From NCBI RefSeq assembly GCF_965227725.1, contig NZ_CBDDGH010000005.1:1054001-1118000 (forward strand): a DNA stretch of 64,000 bases. Direction: 5' to 3'. Every line of letters begins with the position of its first letter. Positions within the stretch are counted from its first letter, which is position 1. The notes under the pieces are model-generated. The model saw only the letters and a list, made by a program, of their open reading frames with translations, had not been told where the DNA came from and ran no database searches. The stretch is from Shimia sp965227725. Its GTDB lineage: Bacteria > Pseudomonadota > Alphaproteobacteria > Rhodobacterales > Rhodobacteraceae. A program made the position numbers and the translations under genes. This document shows, in pieces, positions 51,072 to 59,716 of this stretch.

Positions 51072-51935
51072 ATGAAGCCAGACGTCACCGCCTTCTTTGA
51101 TGATGCGACCAACACTGTCTCCTTTGTGGTCAAAGACCCGGAAGGCAGCGCCTGCGCCATCATCGACAGCGTGCTGGATTTTGACCACGCCGCCGGGCGG
51201 ACCGATACAAAATCCGCAGATGCGATCGTCGCGCACATCAAAGCCAACGCGCTGAAGGTCGACTGGATTTTGGAAAGCCACGTCCACGCCGATCATCTCT
51301 CCGCCGCCCCCTACCTTCAGGAACAGCTTGGCGGCAAAATCGGCATCGGCAAAAACATCACGCTCATTCAGGACACCTTCGGGAAAATCTTCAACGAAGG
51401 CACCGAATTTCAGCGCGACGGCTCGCAGTTTGACCAGCTCTTCTCTGAAGGCGACAGCTTCATGATCGGCCAGATGCGCTGTGATGTTCTGCACACTCCG
51501 GGCCACACTCCGGCCTGCATGACCTATGTGATTGGCGATGCGGCCTTTGTGGGCGACACGCTGTTCATGCCGGATTTCGGCACCGCCCGCTGTGACTTCC
51601 CCGGCGGCTCCTCTGAGGATCTTTTTCACTCGATCCAGAAAATCCTCTCCCTGCCGGATGACACCCGCATCTTTGTGGGCCACGACTACAAAGCGCCGGG
51701 GCGCGATGAATTTGCCTGGGAAACCACGGTCGCCGCACAGAAAGCCAACAACGTGCATGTGGGGGCCGAAGCGGATCAGGCGAGCTTTGTTGCCATGCGC
51801 GATGCCCGCGACGCCACGCTCTCGATGCCCAAACTCATCATCCCCTCGCTGCAAGTGAACATGCGCGCGGGTCAGATGCCGGAACCGGATGAGGATGGCG
51901 ATGTCTACCTCAAAGTTCCCATAAATAAGCTTTGA
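51072..51935 (+). CDS. blh: Metallo-beta-lactamase-fold persulfide dioxygenase (Blh type)
   Basis: 287 residues; start preceded by GGAGG. Metal ligands: ILESHVHADHLSAAP (HxHxDH), TPGHTPACM, VGDTLFMPDFG and FVGHDYK, the iron/zinc set of ETHE1-like persulfide dioxygenases and of Blh. Oxidises glutathione or protein persulfides to sulfite in sulfide detoxification. First gene of an operon with two sulfur-transport halves and a DUF442 protein, the BigR-regulon layout. Confidence 0.88.
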   Translation: MKPDVTAFFDDATNTVSFVVKDPEGSACAIIDSVLDFDHAAGRTDTKSADAIVAHIKANALKVDWILESHVHADHLSAAPYLQEQLGGKIGIGKNITLIQDTFGKIFNEGTEFQRDGSQFDQLFSEGDSFMIGQMRCDVLHTPGHTPACMTYVIGDAAFVGDTLFMPDFGTARCDFPGGSSEDLFHSIQKILSLPDDTRIFVGHDYKAPGRDEFAWETTVAAQKANNVHVGAEADQASFVAMRDARDATLSMPKLIIPSLQVNMRAGQMPEPDEDGDVYLKVPINKL

Positions 51936-51966
51936 TCCTCAAGACACTGTAAGAAAAGGAAAACAC

Positions 51967-52404
51967 ATGTTGAATGCGATCCCCGCCGAATGGCTTTGGG
52001 GGCTGGCTGGCGGCCTGTTGATCGGCACCGGTGGTGCGGTCTTTCTGCTTGGCAACGGCCGCATCATGGGCGCAAGCGGCATCCTTGGTGGGCTGGTGGA
52101 CGGCTCTGGGCGCAGCAATTGGGCAGAGCGGGCGATCTTTCTGCTGGGGGTCTTTGCCCTACCGCTTTTGTTGCTGCCTGTGGCGGGTCCGGTCGACACC
52201 CATGTGACCCAGAATCTGCTGGTGCTGGTTGCCGCCGGTCTTTGCGTGGGCATCGGCACACGTATGGCCAATGGCTGCACCTCCGGCCATGGCGTCTGCG
52301 GCATCTCCCGACTGTCGCTGCGCGGGATTGTGGCCACTGTCTTCTACATCCTCGCAGGCGGCCTGACCGTCGCGCTCTTCCGCCATCTTCTGGGAGTGAT
52401 CTGA
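51967..52404 (+). CDS. YeeE/YedE-family sulfur transporter, first half
   Basis: 145 residues, four or five membrane helices; signature NGCTSGHGVCGISRLSLRGI holds the conserved Cys that passes thiosulfate or other reduced sulfur along the channel. Split version of the TsuA fold, the other half being the next gene, which starts in the same TGATG. AAAAGGAAA precedes the start. Confidence 0.88.
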   Translation: MLNAIPAEWLWGLAGGLLIGTGGAVFLLGNGRIMGASGILGGLVDGSGRSNWAERAIFLLGVFALPLLLLPVAGPVDTHVTQNLLVLVAAGLCVGIGTRMANGCTSGHGVCGISRLSLRGIVATVFYILAGGLTVALFRHLLGVI

Positions 52405-52838
52405 TGCCCCGTTTCCTGCTCGCGTTTCTCGCCGGTGGCCTCTTTGGCACGGGCCTCTTCCTCTCCGGCATGACCGACGCCGCCAAAGTTCAGGGCTGGC
52501 TCGATGTTTTTGGCGCTTGGGACCCGACACTCGCATTTGTGATGGGCGGTGCGATCATCCCCATGGCGATCGCCTGGCGCATCGCTGAGGGGCGCAAGCC
52601 ACTGGTTGGCGGCACCTTCCCCAAACCGCCAGAGCCGAAACTTGGCCGCAATCTTGTTGTGGGATCTGTGCTTTTTGGGGTTGGCTGGGGATTGGCGGGC
52701 CTCTGCCCCGGCCCCGCGGTCGCCTCACTCAGCTATGGCGGCTGGCCGCATTGGGTGTTCTTTGCCGCGATGCTCGCCGGCATGATCCTCACCCCATTTG
52801 CACGCGCGCAGCTAGACAGAGCGGTTCCCGCCGAGTAA
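52404..52838 (+). CDS. YeeE/YedE-family sulfur transporter, second half
   Basis: 144 residues from ATG 52404. GTGLFLSGMTDAAKVQGWLD and WGLAGLCPGPAVASLSYG carry the second pair of family motifs, including the Cys in LCPGP. Together with the preceding gene it forms the two-part transporter (PmpA/PmpB type) expected to move sulfide-derived species across the inner membrane. Confidence 0.88.
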   Translation: MPRFLLAFLAGGLFGTGLFLSGMTDAAKVQGWLDVFGAWDPTLAFVMGGAIIPMAIAWRIAEGRKPLVGGTFPKPPEPKLGRNLVVGSVLFGVGWGLAGLCPGPAVASLSYGGWPHWVFFAAMLAGMILTPFARAQLDRAVPAE

Positions 52839-52847
52839 TCAATCCGC

Positions 52848-53276
52848 ATGGATATTCGTCAGATCACCGACCGCTTCTTTGCCGCGCCTCAGATTGACGC
52901 AGCAGACTTCGCCGCCCTTGCCGATGCTGGCTTTGGACTTGTCATCAACAACCGGCCCGACGGCGAAGTTGGCCCGGACCAGCACAGCGAAACCATGCGC
53001 GCCGCCGCCGAGGCAGCTGGTCTGAAATATGTGGTCAACCCGCTGACCATGGAAACCATGACCGAAGACCGTCAGGCGCTTCAGCGCGACAGTCTTGCGG
53101 ATTGCGAAGGCAAAGTTCTGGCCTACTGCCGCTCCGGCACGCGCTCCACAATCTGCTGGGCGCTGGCACATGCGGGCGAGATGGCGTCTGAGGACATCGT
53201 CAACGCCGCCGCGCAGGGCGGCTACGATCTGTCCGGATTGAAACCCCATCTCGATCAGATCAAAAACAACAAATAA
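52848..53276 (+). CDS. DUF442/TIGR01244 sulfur transferase
   Basis: 142 residues. Opening MDIRQITDRFFAAPQIDAAD and active loop AYCRSGTRSTICWA; the CRSGTR loop is rhodanese-like, and in BigR-type operons this domain is often fused to Blh itself. Here it is a separate gene ten bases after the transporter. Probably passes sulfane sulfur to the dioxygenase or to thiosulfate. Confidence 0.85.
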   Translation: MDIRQITDRFFAAPQIDAADFAALADAGFGLVINNRPDGEVGPDQHSETMRAAAEAAGLKYVVNPLTMETMTEDRQALQRDSLADCEGKVLAYCRSGTRSTICWALAHAGEMASEDIVNAAAQGGYDLSGLKPHLDQIKNNK

Positions 53277-53294
53277 GCATTTGCTTAAAAACAG

Positions 53295-53320
53295 AAAAGC
53301 CCCGATGGATCGGGGCTTTT
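53295..53320. terminator. Bidirectional terminator between sulfur operon and fliM-like gene
   Basis: Perfect 12-bp stem AAAAGCCCCGAT/ATCGGGGCTTTT with loop GG, T-runs on both strands, serving the two convergent units. Confidence 0.93.
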
Positions 53321-53341
53321 TCTTTGGGTATACGGCCGGAC

Positions 53342-54676
53342 TTATGTGCCGGGCAGATCCAGATCCGCCAGCGCCATCGGATCACCGATATCATCTGAGC
53401 CCAGATTGATAAGATCATCCAGATCGTCCAACCCGCCAAAATCTTCCCCGCTGTCCGCATCCAATCCGATGCCACCCGTGGAATCCAGATCCGGCAGATC
53501 GCCGCCAAGATCGGGCAGCCCACCGCCATCAAGGTCGGGCAATCCGCCGCCCAGATCAGGCAGGTCCCCACCCATGTCCGGCATACCGCCATCCAGATCA
53601 GGAAGGCCACCGCCGCTCAGGTCCGGCAGGGCCGGTGTGTCCATATCAGGCATGCCACCCATGGCAGGCAAATCACCGCCCATATCTGGCATACCGCCCA
53701 TTGCGGGCATGGCAGGCTCATCCATTCCTGGCAGACCGCCCATATCAGATGCGCCTGCAAGACCATTCGTCAGACCGCTCGCCAGCGCCGCGCCAGCAAG
53801 CCCCGGCACACAGACCGCACGCATCCCGTCGAGCTGACCAATGCGGGCATCCGCGATCACCTCACCACCCAGCGCTTCGAGCTTGGCGGATTTGATCGGG
53901 TCTTCCGGCAGTTTCAGCACATCGCCAACCTGCAAGCCCTGAATTTGCGCAATCGGCATGGAAACCTTGCCGATCACCGCATTCAGCGTGGTGGTTGCCT
54001 GTTTGACCGTGCTCTGGAATTTCTCAGCGCCGGATTTCTCTTCCTCGTCACTGCCTTCAACCAGCACTTCGATGTCCGGGAAAATCCACGCCATGGTGCC
54101 GGTTTTCTTGCCATGCTCCAGCGTGATGTCCATCACGAACATATGGTAGTCCTGCGCCATCATGCCCAGCGACAAGGTCCGCCGGTCCGCCACCATTGCG
54201 CCAAACTTATAGTGCTGCAGCCATTTTGGCGGCTCGCCCTCTTCGCCCAGATTGCGGACAAACCGCATCAGCGCATCTTCCATCAGCGGGGTGATCAAGG
54301 CCGCATCCACGCGGGTCGGCACACGATCCACAACCGGCTTGGGGATCACCTGCCCCAGCGTCTGGAATTCCACCAACCCGGCAAGCACCTGCATATCCAC
54401 AGCCATGGCACCGGGTTCACCGTTCTGCCCTTCCAGAATGGCCAGCAGCGATTCTTCATCCAGAATCTCCTGCAGCGCACGGTGCGGCAGCGTGGTGTGG
54501 GTCACCTTGGTCACATCCAGCGCCAGATCGAGCCCCTTCTCAGCAGCCTTGGCCAACCCAAGCCGCATGGCTTTTGTCGGCGACATCGCCCGTGCCTGAT
54601 GCTCGGTGCTGCCGTCCGTTGCCTTACGTCTGAGAATGGAGCTGCCTTTGGTCTCGCCCATGTTCATCACTGCCAT
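53342..54676 (-). CDS. FliM-like flagellar motor switch protein with Gly/Pro/Asp repeat tail
   Basis: 444 residues. Residues 1-280 follow FliM: AMRLGLAKAAEKGLDLALDV in the middle domain and a SpoA/FliN-like surface VSMPIAQIQGLQVGDVLKLP then GGEVIADARIGQLDGM. From about 290 to 400 comes a low-complexity tail built of GGxPDLDGG/GGMPDM units, and then an acidic end (DFGGLDDLDDLINLGSDD). The N-terminal CheY-binding motif is not obvious. No other flagellar gene is in the window, so it lies outside the main flagellar cluster. Start could be 54676 or an ATG nine bases later. Confidence 0.75.
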   Translation of the reverse strand: MAVMNMGETKGSSILRRKATDGSTEHQARAMSPTKAMRLGLAKAAEKGLDLALDVTKVTHTTLPHRALQEILDEESLLAILEGQNGEPGAMAVDMQVLAGLVEFQTLGQVIPKPVVDRVPTRVDAALITPLMEDALMRFVRNLGEEGEPPKWLQHYKFGAMVADRRTLSLGMMAQDYHMFVMDITLEHGKKTGTMAWIFPDIEVLVEGSDEEEKSGAEKFQSTVKQATTTLNAVIGKVSMPIAQIQGLQVGDVLKLPEDPIKSAKLEALGGEVIADARIGQLDGMRAVCVPGLAGAALASGLTNGLAGASDMGGLPGMDEPAMPAMGGMPDMGGDLPAMGGMPDMDTPALPDLSGGGLPDLDGGMPDMGGDLPDLGGGLPDLDGGGLPDLGGDLPDLDSTGGIGLDADSGEDFGGLDDLDDLINLGSDDIGDPMALADLDLPGT

Positions 54677-54761
54677 ATTTGTGGATCCGTTCCTTGGCAG
54701 ATTTGCCCCAATAAGGTTAACAGCCCCTCTACGAAGCCGCTAAAACGCCTTCAAAAACCGG

Positions 54762-57452
54762 TCATTGTGCCGCGAGCGCTGCGGATTGTGGCAGGATCAC
54801 CCGAAAGGCTGCGCCCCCCTGCCCCGGCAGGTAGTCCACAGAGCCGCCCAGACGGGTCATAATCTCTCTGCAAATCGCCAGCCCAAGCCCCGCGCCGCTG
54901 ACTTTCTGCTCACCGGTCCGGGCGAATTTTTCAAAAATCACCGCCTGATCCGCTTTGGAAATACCGCTGCCGTTGTCGATAAAATCAATCACCAGCTGCC
55001 CCTGCCCGTATTGCACCGAGATATGCAGCTTCGGCGTTGGCGCATCACAATATTTCTGAGCGTTTCCAATAAGATTGATAAAGACCTGACTAAGGCGATC
55101 AAGATCGGTGGTGAGGGTCACTTTCTCCGACAGAAGATCCCGCATCACCCGTAGCTCGACGGTCTGATTGCCCGTCAGCGCGCTTGACAGCGCGTGATCA
55201 AGCACATCACCAAGCACGCCGGTCTGCTCATTCAGGCTCACCTGTCCGTTCTCCAGGACGCTCAGATCCAGCAGATCATCCAGCAGCCGTGTCAGCCGGA
55301 TCGCCTCATCGTGGATGATCGAACTGTAGCGCACCTTTTCCTTCGCGCTCAGCCGGTCGCTATCGCGCAAAATCTCCGAAAAGGCGCGGATAGAGGTCAT
55401 CGGTGTGCGCAACTCATGGCTGACCTGACTGAGGAAGGCATCCTTCTGTTCCGAGATCTGCGTGAGCTTCTCGTTGGCCTGTCTCAACTGCCGTGCGGTG
55501 CGCGCCTGCTCCTCCGATTTCGCCTCAAGCCGCGAGGAATATTCCATCATCTGCGCGGTCTCATCCGCCACCGCCATCAGGTCTTCCACCGACACAGAGG
55601 CACCGCCCACAATCTGCCCGATCATTGCATGGGCCGTCGCCGCGCCCACAGAGCCTGCCAGCTCGCGCTCCAGCACCGCAAGGAAATCCGGTGACGGCTC
55701 AGGCACCAGCCCGCTCAAGCCCTGCCGCCGCGCCTCGCGCTCAAACAACCGCTGCGCCTCCCGCGCGCCAATGATGCGCTGCGCCATCACCATCAGGTCT
55801 TCACTCTGCGCCAGGCTCCCGCTCCAGCTCTGCGGCGTGCGACTGTGCTCAAACACATTCACAAACTGCGCTCCCTGCAGCCGCTCAAGCGGTGAGGGAA
55901 AGCCCACCAGCGAGGCAATGAAGAAACTCAGCGTATTCAACAGCATCGACCAGAAGATCGCATGCACCAGCGGGTCCATCCCCGTGATGCCAAAAAACGC
56001 CTGTGGCCGCAGCCAGCCAAGCCCAAACGGCCCCTCTGTCAGCACCGCAGTGCCGATCAGGGTTCCGGTTCCAAAGCTGGGCAACAGCAGCGTGTAGGCC
56101 CAGATCAGAAAGCCCACGCTCAGCCCCACAAAAGCGCCGGTGCGCGTGGCCCCGCGCCAGAAGATCCCGCCAATCAGCACCGGCAGGAACTGCGCCACAC
56201 CGGCAAAAGAGATCAAGCCGATCGAGGCCAGCGCCGCCCCTCCGCCGGACAGTCGGAAATAGAGGTAGCCCAGAAAGACCACAGCGGCGATCGAGATCCG
56301 GCGCGACAACAGCACCACATGGCGCACATCGCCAGACACGGTTGCGCCCCCGCTTTGCGCGCTCAGCCAGATCGGCATGACAATATGGTTGGACACCATG
56401 GTCGACAGCGCCAGCGCGGCGACAATCACCATCGAAGTTGCGCTGGAAAACCCGCCCAGAAACGACAGCATCGCCAGCCCGTCATTTCCCGTCGCCAGCG
56501 GCACGGTCAGCACAAAGAAATCGGGGTTGGCTCCCGGCGGCATCATATCAAGGCCGACCACCGCAATCGGCACCACAAAGAGGCTCATCACCATCAGGTA
56601 AAGCGGGAAGGCCCAGCTTGCCGTGCGCAGATGATCTTCGTCTTCGTTCTCCACCACCATGACCTGGAACATCCGTGGCAGGCACAAAAACGCGGCCGCC
56701 GAGAGAAAGATCAGCGTCGCCCAACGGTCGCCGCGCATGTCCCACTGACCGATCTTGCTGGCATCGATCCGCTCGAAAATATCGCTCACGCCGCCCGCAA
56801 CACCCCAGACCACAAAGGCCCCCACCGCCAGTAGCGCAAAGAGTTTGACAATCGCCTCCACAGCAATCGCCATGACCACACCGTGGTGGCGCTCGTTGGC
56901 ATCAAGATTGCGCGTGCCAAAAACAATTGTGAAAAGCGCCAGTCCGCAGGCCACCAGCAGAGCGTTGTTGCCGTGATTGATTTCTGTCAACTCTGCGCCG
57001 TAAGCATCTGAGAAAACGCCAAAACTCACGGTGACTGATTGGAGCTGCAGCGCGATGTAGGGCGTGGTGCCAATCACCGCAAGAATGGTGACACCAACCG
57101 CGAGCATATTGGATTTTCCGTAACGCGAGGAGATCAGATCCGCAATCGAGGTGATGCGCTGACTGCGCCCGATGCGCACCAGTTTGCGCAGCAGCCACCA
57201 CCAGCCAATCACCACCAGCGACGGCCCGATATAGATCGTCAGATACTCCAACCCGGAACGCGCCGCATAACCAACCGCGCCATAAAACGTCCAGGCGGTG
57301 CAATAGATAGACAGCGACAGCGTGTAGATCAACGGGCTGCGCAGCCAGCCGCCTTTGCCATTGAGCGCCGCACGCTCCGCACCAAACGCCACCGCAAACA
57401 GAAAGGCGACATAGATCAGGCAAACGCCTACGAGGATGTTCAACGCCCCCAT
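54762..57452 (-). CDS. Histidine kinase fused to a sodium:solute symporter module
   Basis: 896 residues. Residues 1 to about 500 form a 12-13 helix SSS-family transporter fold (LTIYIGPSLVVIGWWW, LPVLIGGIFWRGATRTGAFV). A short PAS-less linker coiled coil precedes the HisKA box FLSQVSHELRTPMTSIRAFS with His near residue 676, and the HATPase motifs FINLIGNAQKYCD (N box), IDNGSGISKAD and GAGLGLAICREIM (G boxes). CbrA-like architecture: substrate transport or binding sensed by a kinase. Downstream in an operon with a receiver protein and a small membrane protein. Confidence 0.88.
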   Translation of the reverse strand: MGALNILVGVCLIYVAFLFAVAFGAERAALNGKGGWLRSPLIYTLSLSIYCTAWTFYGAVGYAARSGLEYLTIYIGPSLVVIGWWWLLRKLVRIGRSQRITSIADLISSRYGKSNMLAVGVTILAVIGTTPYIALQLQSVTVSFGVFSDAYGAELTEINHGNNALLVACGLALFTIVFGTRNLDANERHHGVVMAIAVEAIVKLFALLAVGAFVVWGVAGGVSDIFERIDASKIGQWDMRGDRWATLIFLSAAAFLCLPRMFQVMVVENEDEDHLRTASWAFPLYLMVMSLFVVPIAVVGLDMMPPGANPDFFVLTVPLATGNDGLAMLSFLGGFSSATSMVIVAALALSTMVSNHIVMPIWLSAQSGGATVSGDVRHVVLLSRRISIAAVVFLGYLYFRLSGGGAALASIGLISFAGVAQFLPVLIGGIFWRGATRTGAFVGLSVGFLIWAYTLLLPSFGTGTLIGTAVLTEGPFGLGWLRPQAFFGITGMDPLVHAIFWSMLLNTLSFFIASLVGFPSPLERLQGAQFVNVFEHSRTPQSWSGSLAQSEDLMVMAQRIIGAREAQRLFEREARRQGLSGLVPEPSPDFLAVLERELAGSVGAATAHAMIGQIVGGASVSVEDLMAVADETAQMMEYSSRLEAKSEEQARTARQLRQANEKLTQISEQKDAFLSQVSHELRTPMTSIRAFSEILRDSDRLSAKEKVRYSSIIHDEAIRLTRLLDDLLDLSVLENGQVSLNEQTGVLGDVLDHALSSALTGNQTVELRVMRDLLSEKVTLTTDLDRLSQVFINLIGNAQKYCDAPTPKLHISVQYGQGQLVIDFIDNGSGISKADQAVIFEKFARTGEQKVSGAGLGLAICREIMTRLGGSVDYLPGQGGAAFRVILPQSAALAAQ

Positions 57453-57724
57453 CAGCGCCCCCCGCCTTCCTCCTGCGCATCACTGCGTTTCATCAGAAAG
57501 GCAAACCAAGCCCCAAGCAGTACAAGCGCAAACCAAACCAGAAAGATATAGATGATGGCATCTGAGCTGGCGACGCTGCCTGCACCATCCTCAGGGGTGG
57601 GCCACAGCAACGGCACCGCCCACAGCACAGCGCCCACCACAGGCACCATGCGAATGGTGTCAATCAACCTGCGACGGCGATAGCTCTGCCGCTCCAGAAA
57701 CGGGATATTGGGCCGATCGCTCAT
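57452..57724 (-). CDS. Small two-helix membrane protein linked to the symporter kinase
   Basis: 90 residues; helices MVPVVGAVLWAVPLLW and AIIYIFLVWFALVLLGAWFA. Its size and YIF-W pattern resemble the DUF485/DUF4212 small partners of SSS transporters. Stop overlaps the kinase start (TGATG) and start overlaps the response regulator stop. Probably a subunit or assembly partner of the transporter module (inference). Confidence 0.7.
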   Translation of the reverse strand: MSDRPNIPFLERQSYRRRRLIDTIRMVPVVGAVLWAVPLLWPTPEDGAGSVASSDAIIYIFLVWFALVLLGAWFAFLMKRSDAQEEGGGR

Positions 57725-58104
57725 TGAGCCTGATGCTCACCCACCACCAGCTCCCGCACCGCATCCAGCACTTCGGCATTGGAAAAGGGCTTGGTCATGA
57801 ACCGGCTTGCCCCCGCGCGCGCGGCCATCTCACGGTCTTTGACCTGCCCTTTGGCGGTCAGCATCAGCACCGGAATGCCTTTGGTGAGCTCAGCCTCACG
57901 CAGCTCCCGCAGAATGTCATAGCCATTCTTGCCAGGCAGCATCACATCCAGGATCACCACATCCGGCAACGCCGCAGTCACCACGCCAACGGCATCATGC
58001 CCGTTGGAATGGGTCGCCACAGTCCAGCCGTCCCGCGACAGAATAAAGCTGATTGCTTCAATGATATTGGGCTCATCTTCAATGACGAGAACATTCTTGC
58101 CCAT
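57721..58104 (-). CDS. Single-domain response regulator
   Basis: 127 residues, receiver only: acidic pocket VLVIEDEPN, phosphoacceptor Asp in DVVILDVMLPGKNGYDI near residue 53, Thr in VLMLTAKG, Lys in FMTKPFSN. No output domain, so it acts through protein contacts or as a relay. First gene of the unit with the small membrane protein and kinase. Confidence 0.9.
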   Translation of the reverse strand: MGKNVLVIEDEPNIIEAISFILSRDGWTVATHSNGHDAVGVVTAALPDVVILDVMLPGKNGYDILRELREAELTKGIPVLMLTAKGQVKDREMAARAGASRFMTKPFSNAEVLDAVRELVVGEHQAQ

Positions 58105-58185
58105 GCAGCCTCCCCTCCCCGAAAGTCCACAAACGGTGGTCCATTTTTAGCGTGCGCTTGGCAAAAGCCAAGAGGATTTCTTGCG

Positions 58186-59487
58186 TCATGATCGCGCGGC
58201 CAAAAGTGAGGGCTCCCGGCGGCCGTCACAGACCTCCAGCGGACAGACCCGACAGGAGGAGCCAACCGGAGCCCCGGTGTCATCTTTCACGTCCAGCGGA
58301 ACAATCAACATATATGCGTGATAGAGAGGTGCGACATTCACCTGTATCTGCCCCACAGGCTCAGAGACCGCATAACAGTCAAAATCCCGCGCTTCCCGAC
58401 CCGCCATGGTCAGCCGTTGCCGCAGCGCCTGCATCGGACGTGACAGCGCCTGAAACAGCGGCCACTTCGGGCAAGCGCCGGAAAATCTCGGGATCGCAAA
58501 GCCTTCCACCGGCTTGCGCAACATAAGTGTGCCAGACGCATCCGCCATCACAAGCCCCAACGGGCGCTCAAGCAGCGCATCAGAGACCGCCGCCAACCGC
58601 CGCAACACGGCGCTCAGCGACGCGCCGGTTTCGCTGACAAGCCAGGTCGGCTCCACCATTCCATCTTGCAAATGACGCGCGAGCATTTCCATCGGCAAAT
58701 CCCGCGCATCTGCCCGCAGCTGCCGCACCACGCCCAGCGCCATATCCCGCGCCGCCTCTGTGGTCAACAACGGCTGATTGGCAACAAAAGCCTGCAAGGT
58801 TTCAAAAGAGGCCTCTCCCAGCGCATCAAACTGAAAGTCATGGGCCTGCAACATCGCCTCCACCTCTTCCAATGGCAGCGTCATGCCCGCCCGCGCATCC
58901 CCCGCGTCATCCAGATAAGACACCAACTGCTCCGCCCCTTCGGCAAGCCGCTGGCTGTCTTCGTTCAGGTTGCGGTGAAACCGGTTGCGCCATTCCGGCT
59001 CAATCTCCTTGGTTTCCGCCAGAATACCCGCCGTTGAGCGGATTGCTGTCACCATGGTCAGCATTTCATGCACCGAGGTCGCCAGATGCGGGTCATGCGT
59101 CAGCCGGTCGGTCAGCGTCGCCGCCGTATGTTCCAGACTGCGCAGCCTCTGGTGCTGCTCCGCAATCAGCGCCGCAAATCCGGGGAAACGTCCGGCAAAT
59201 TCATCGCTGCGCGCCACCTCGGGTGAGGCCCCCTGCGCATCCGCTGCCGCCTCCCGCAATGTGGCCAGCAGTGCCGCCTCCGCCCCCTCACTCAGCAAAG
59301 AGGGCTCCACATCCAGCGCCTTGGCGATGTCGTTCAGCAACTTCCCGCCGATGCGACGCCGGTTATGCTCGATTAGGTTGAGGTAGCTCGCAGAAATTCC
59401 CACACGTTCAGCAAGTTCCGCTTGCCGCACCTTTGCAACCAAGCGCCGCTCACGTATACGGCTCCCCGCCAATCCGCTTTGTGGCAT
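58186..59487 (-). CDS. ScfR/RamB-like XRE regulator of short-chain acyl metabolism
   Basis: 433 residues from MPQSGLAGSRIRERRLV at 59487 (GGAGG five bases upstream). N-terminal XRE helix-turn-helix (VRQAELAERVGISASYLNLI, EHNRRRIGGKLL). The long middle and C-terminal part match the DUF2083/short-chain fatty acyl regulator group, ending in SSCRVCPLEVCDGRREPSLL with three Cys and an Arg/Glu pair typical of this family (RamB, MccR, PrpR-type). These respond to acetyl-, propionyl- or methylcitryl-CoA. Same direction as the kinase operon, gap of 81 bases. Confidence 0.82.
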   Translation of the reverse strand: MPQSGLAGSRIRERRLVAKVRQAELAERVGISASYLNLIEHNRRRIGGKLLNDIAKALDVEPSLLSEGAEAALLATLREAAADAQGASPEVARSDEFAGRFPGFAALIAEQHQRLRSLEHTAATLTDRLTHDPHLATSVHEMLTMVTAIRSTAGILAETKEIEPEWRNRFHRNLNEDSQRLAEGAEQLVSYLDDAGDARAGMTLPLEEVEAMLQAHDFQFDALGEASFETLQAFVANQPLLTTEAARDMALGVVRQLRADARDLPMEMLARHLQDGMVEPTWLVSETGASLSAVLRRLAAVSDALLERPLGLVMADASGTLMLRKPVEGFAIPRFSGACPKWPLFQALSRPMQALRQRLTMAGREARDFDCYAVSEPVGQIQVNVAPLYHAYMLIVPLDVKDDTGAPVGSSCRVCPLEVCDGRREPSLLAARS

Positions 59488-59541
59488 CACGTCCTCCCCG
59501 ACGTTTCGCTTCAAAAACAATGACCTTCTGCACCGCAGAAT

Positions 59542-59567
59542 AATTTGTTTACAAATTGCTGCGCAGC
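59542..59567. promoter_or_regulatory. Adjacent palindromes in the scfR-like/transporter intergenic region
   Basis: AATTTGT-TT-ACAAATT (59542-59557) is a perfect 16-bp inverted repeat, directly followed by the palindrome GCTGCGCAGC (59558-59567). TTTACAAA occurs again at 59580-59587. The region (59488-59716) separates divergent genes, so this may be an operator of the XRE regulator acting on itself and the ABC operon. Confidence 0.5.
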
Positions 59568-59716
59568 AGTGCGAATTACTTTACAAAAAAATTGTTACAA
59601 GAAAAGCAGTTGTTGCGAAATTTTCGAGCCGCCTTCGATAATGAAACTGCACATCTGTGCGCGCGACGTCCGGGGAAGAGGAGCCCCTGTCGCACTTTAC
59701 ATAACGGGAGGATTAT

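Noticed and set aside
55962..56834. 290-codon plus-strand frame in the kinase gene
   Set aside because: Arg/His/Gln-rich antisense frame of a GC-rich membrane-protein gene, a usual artefact.
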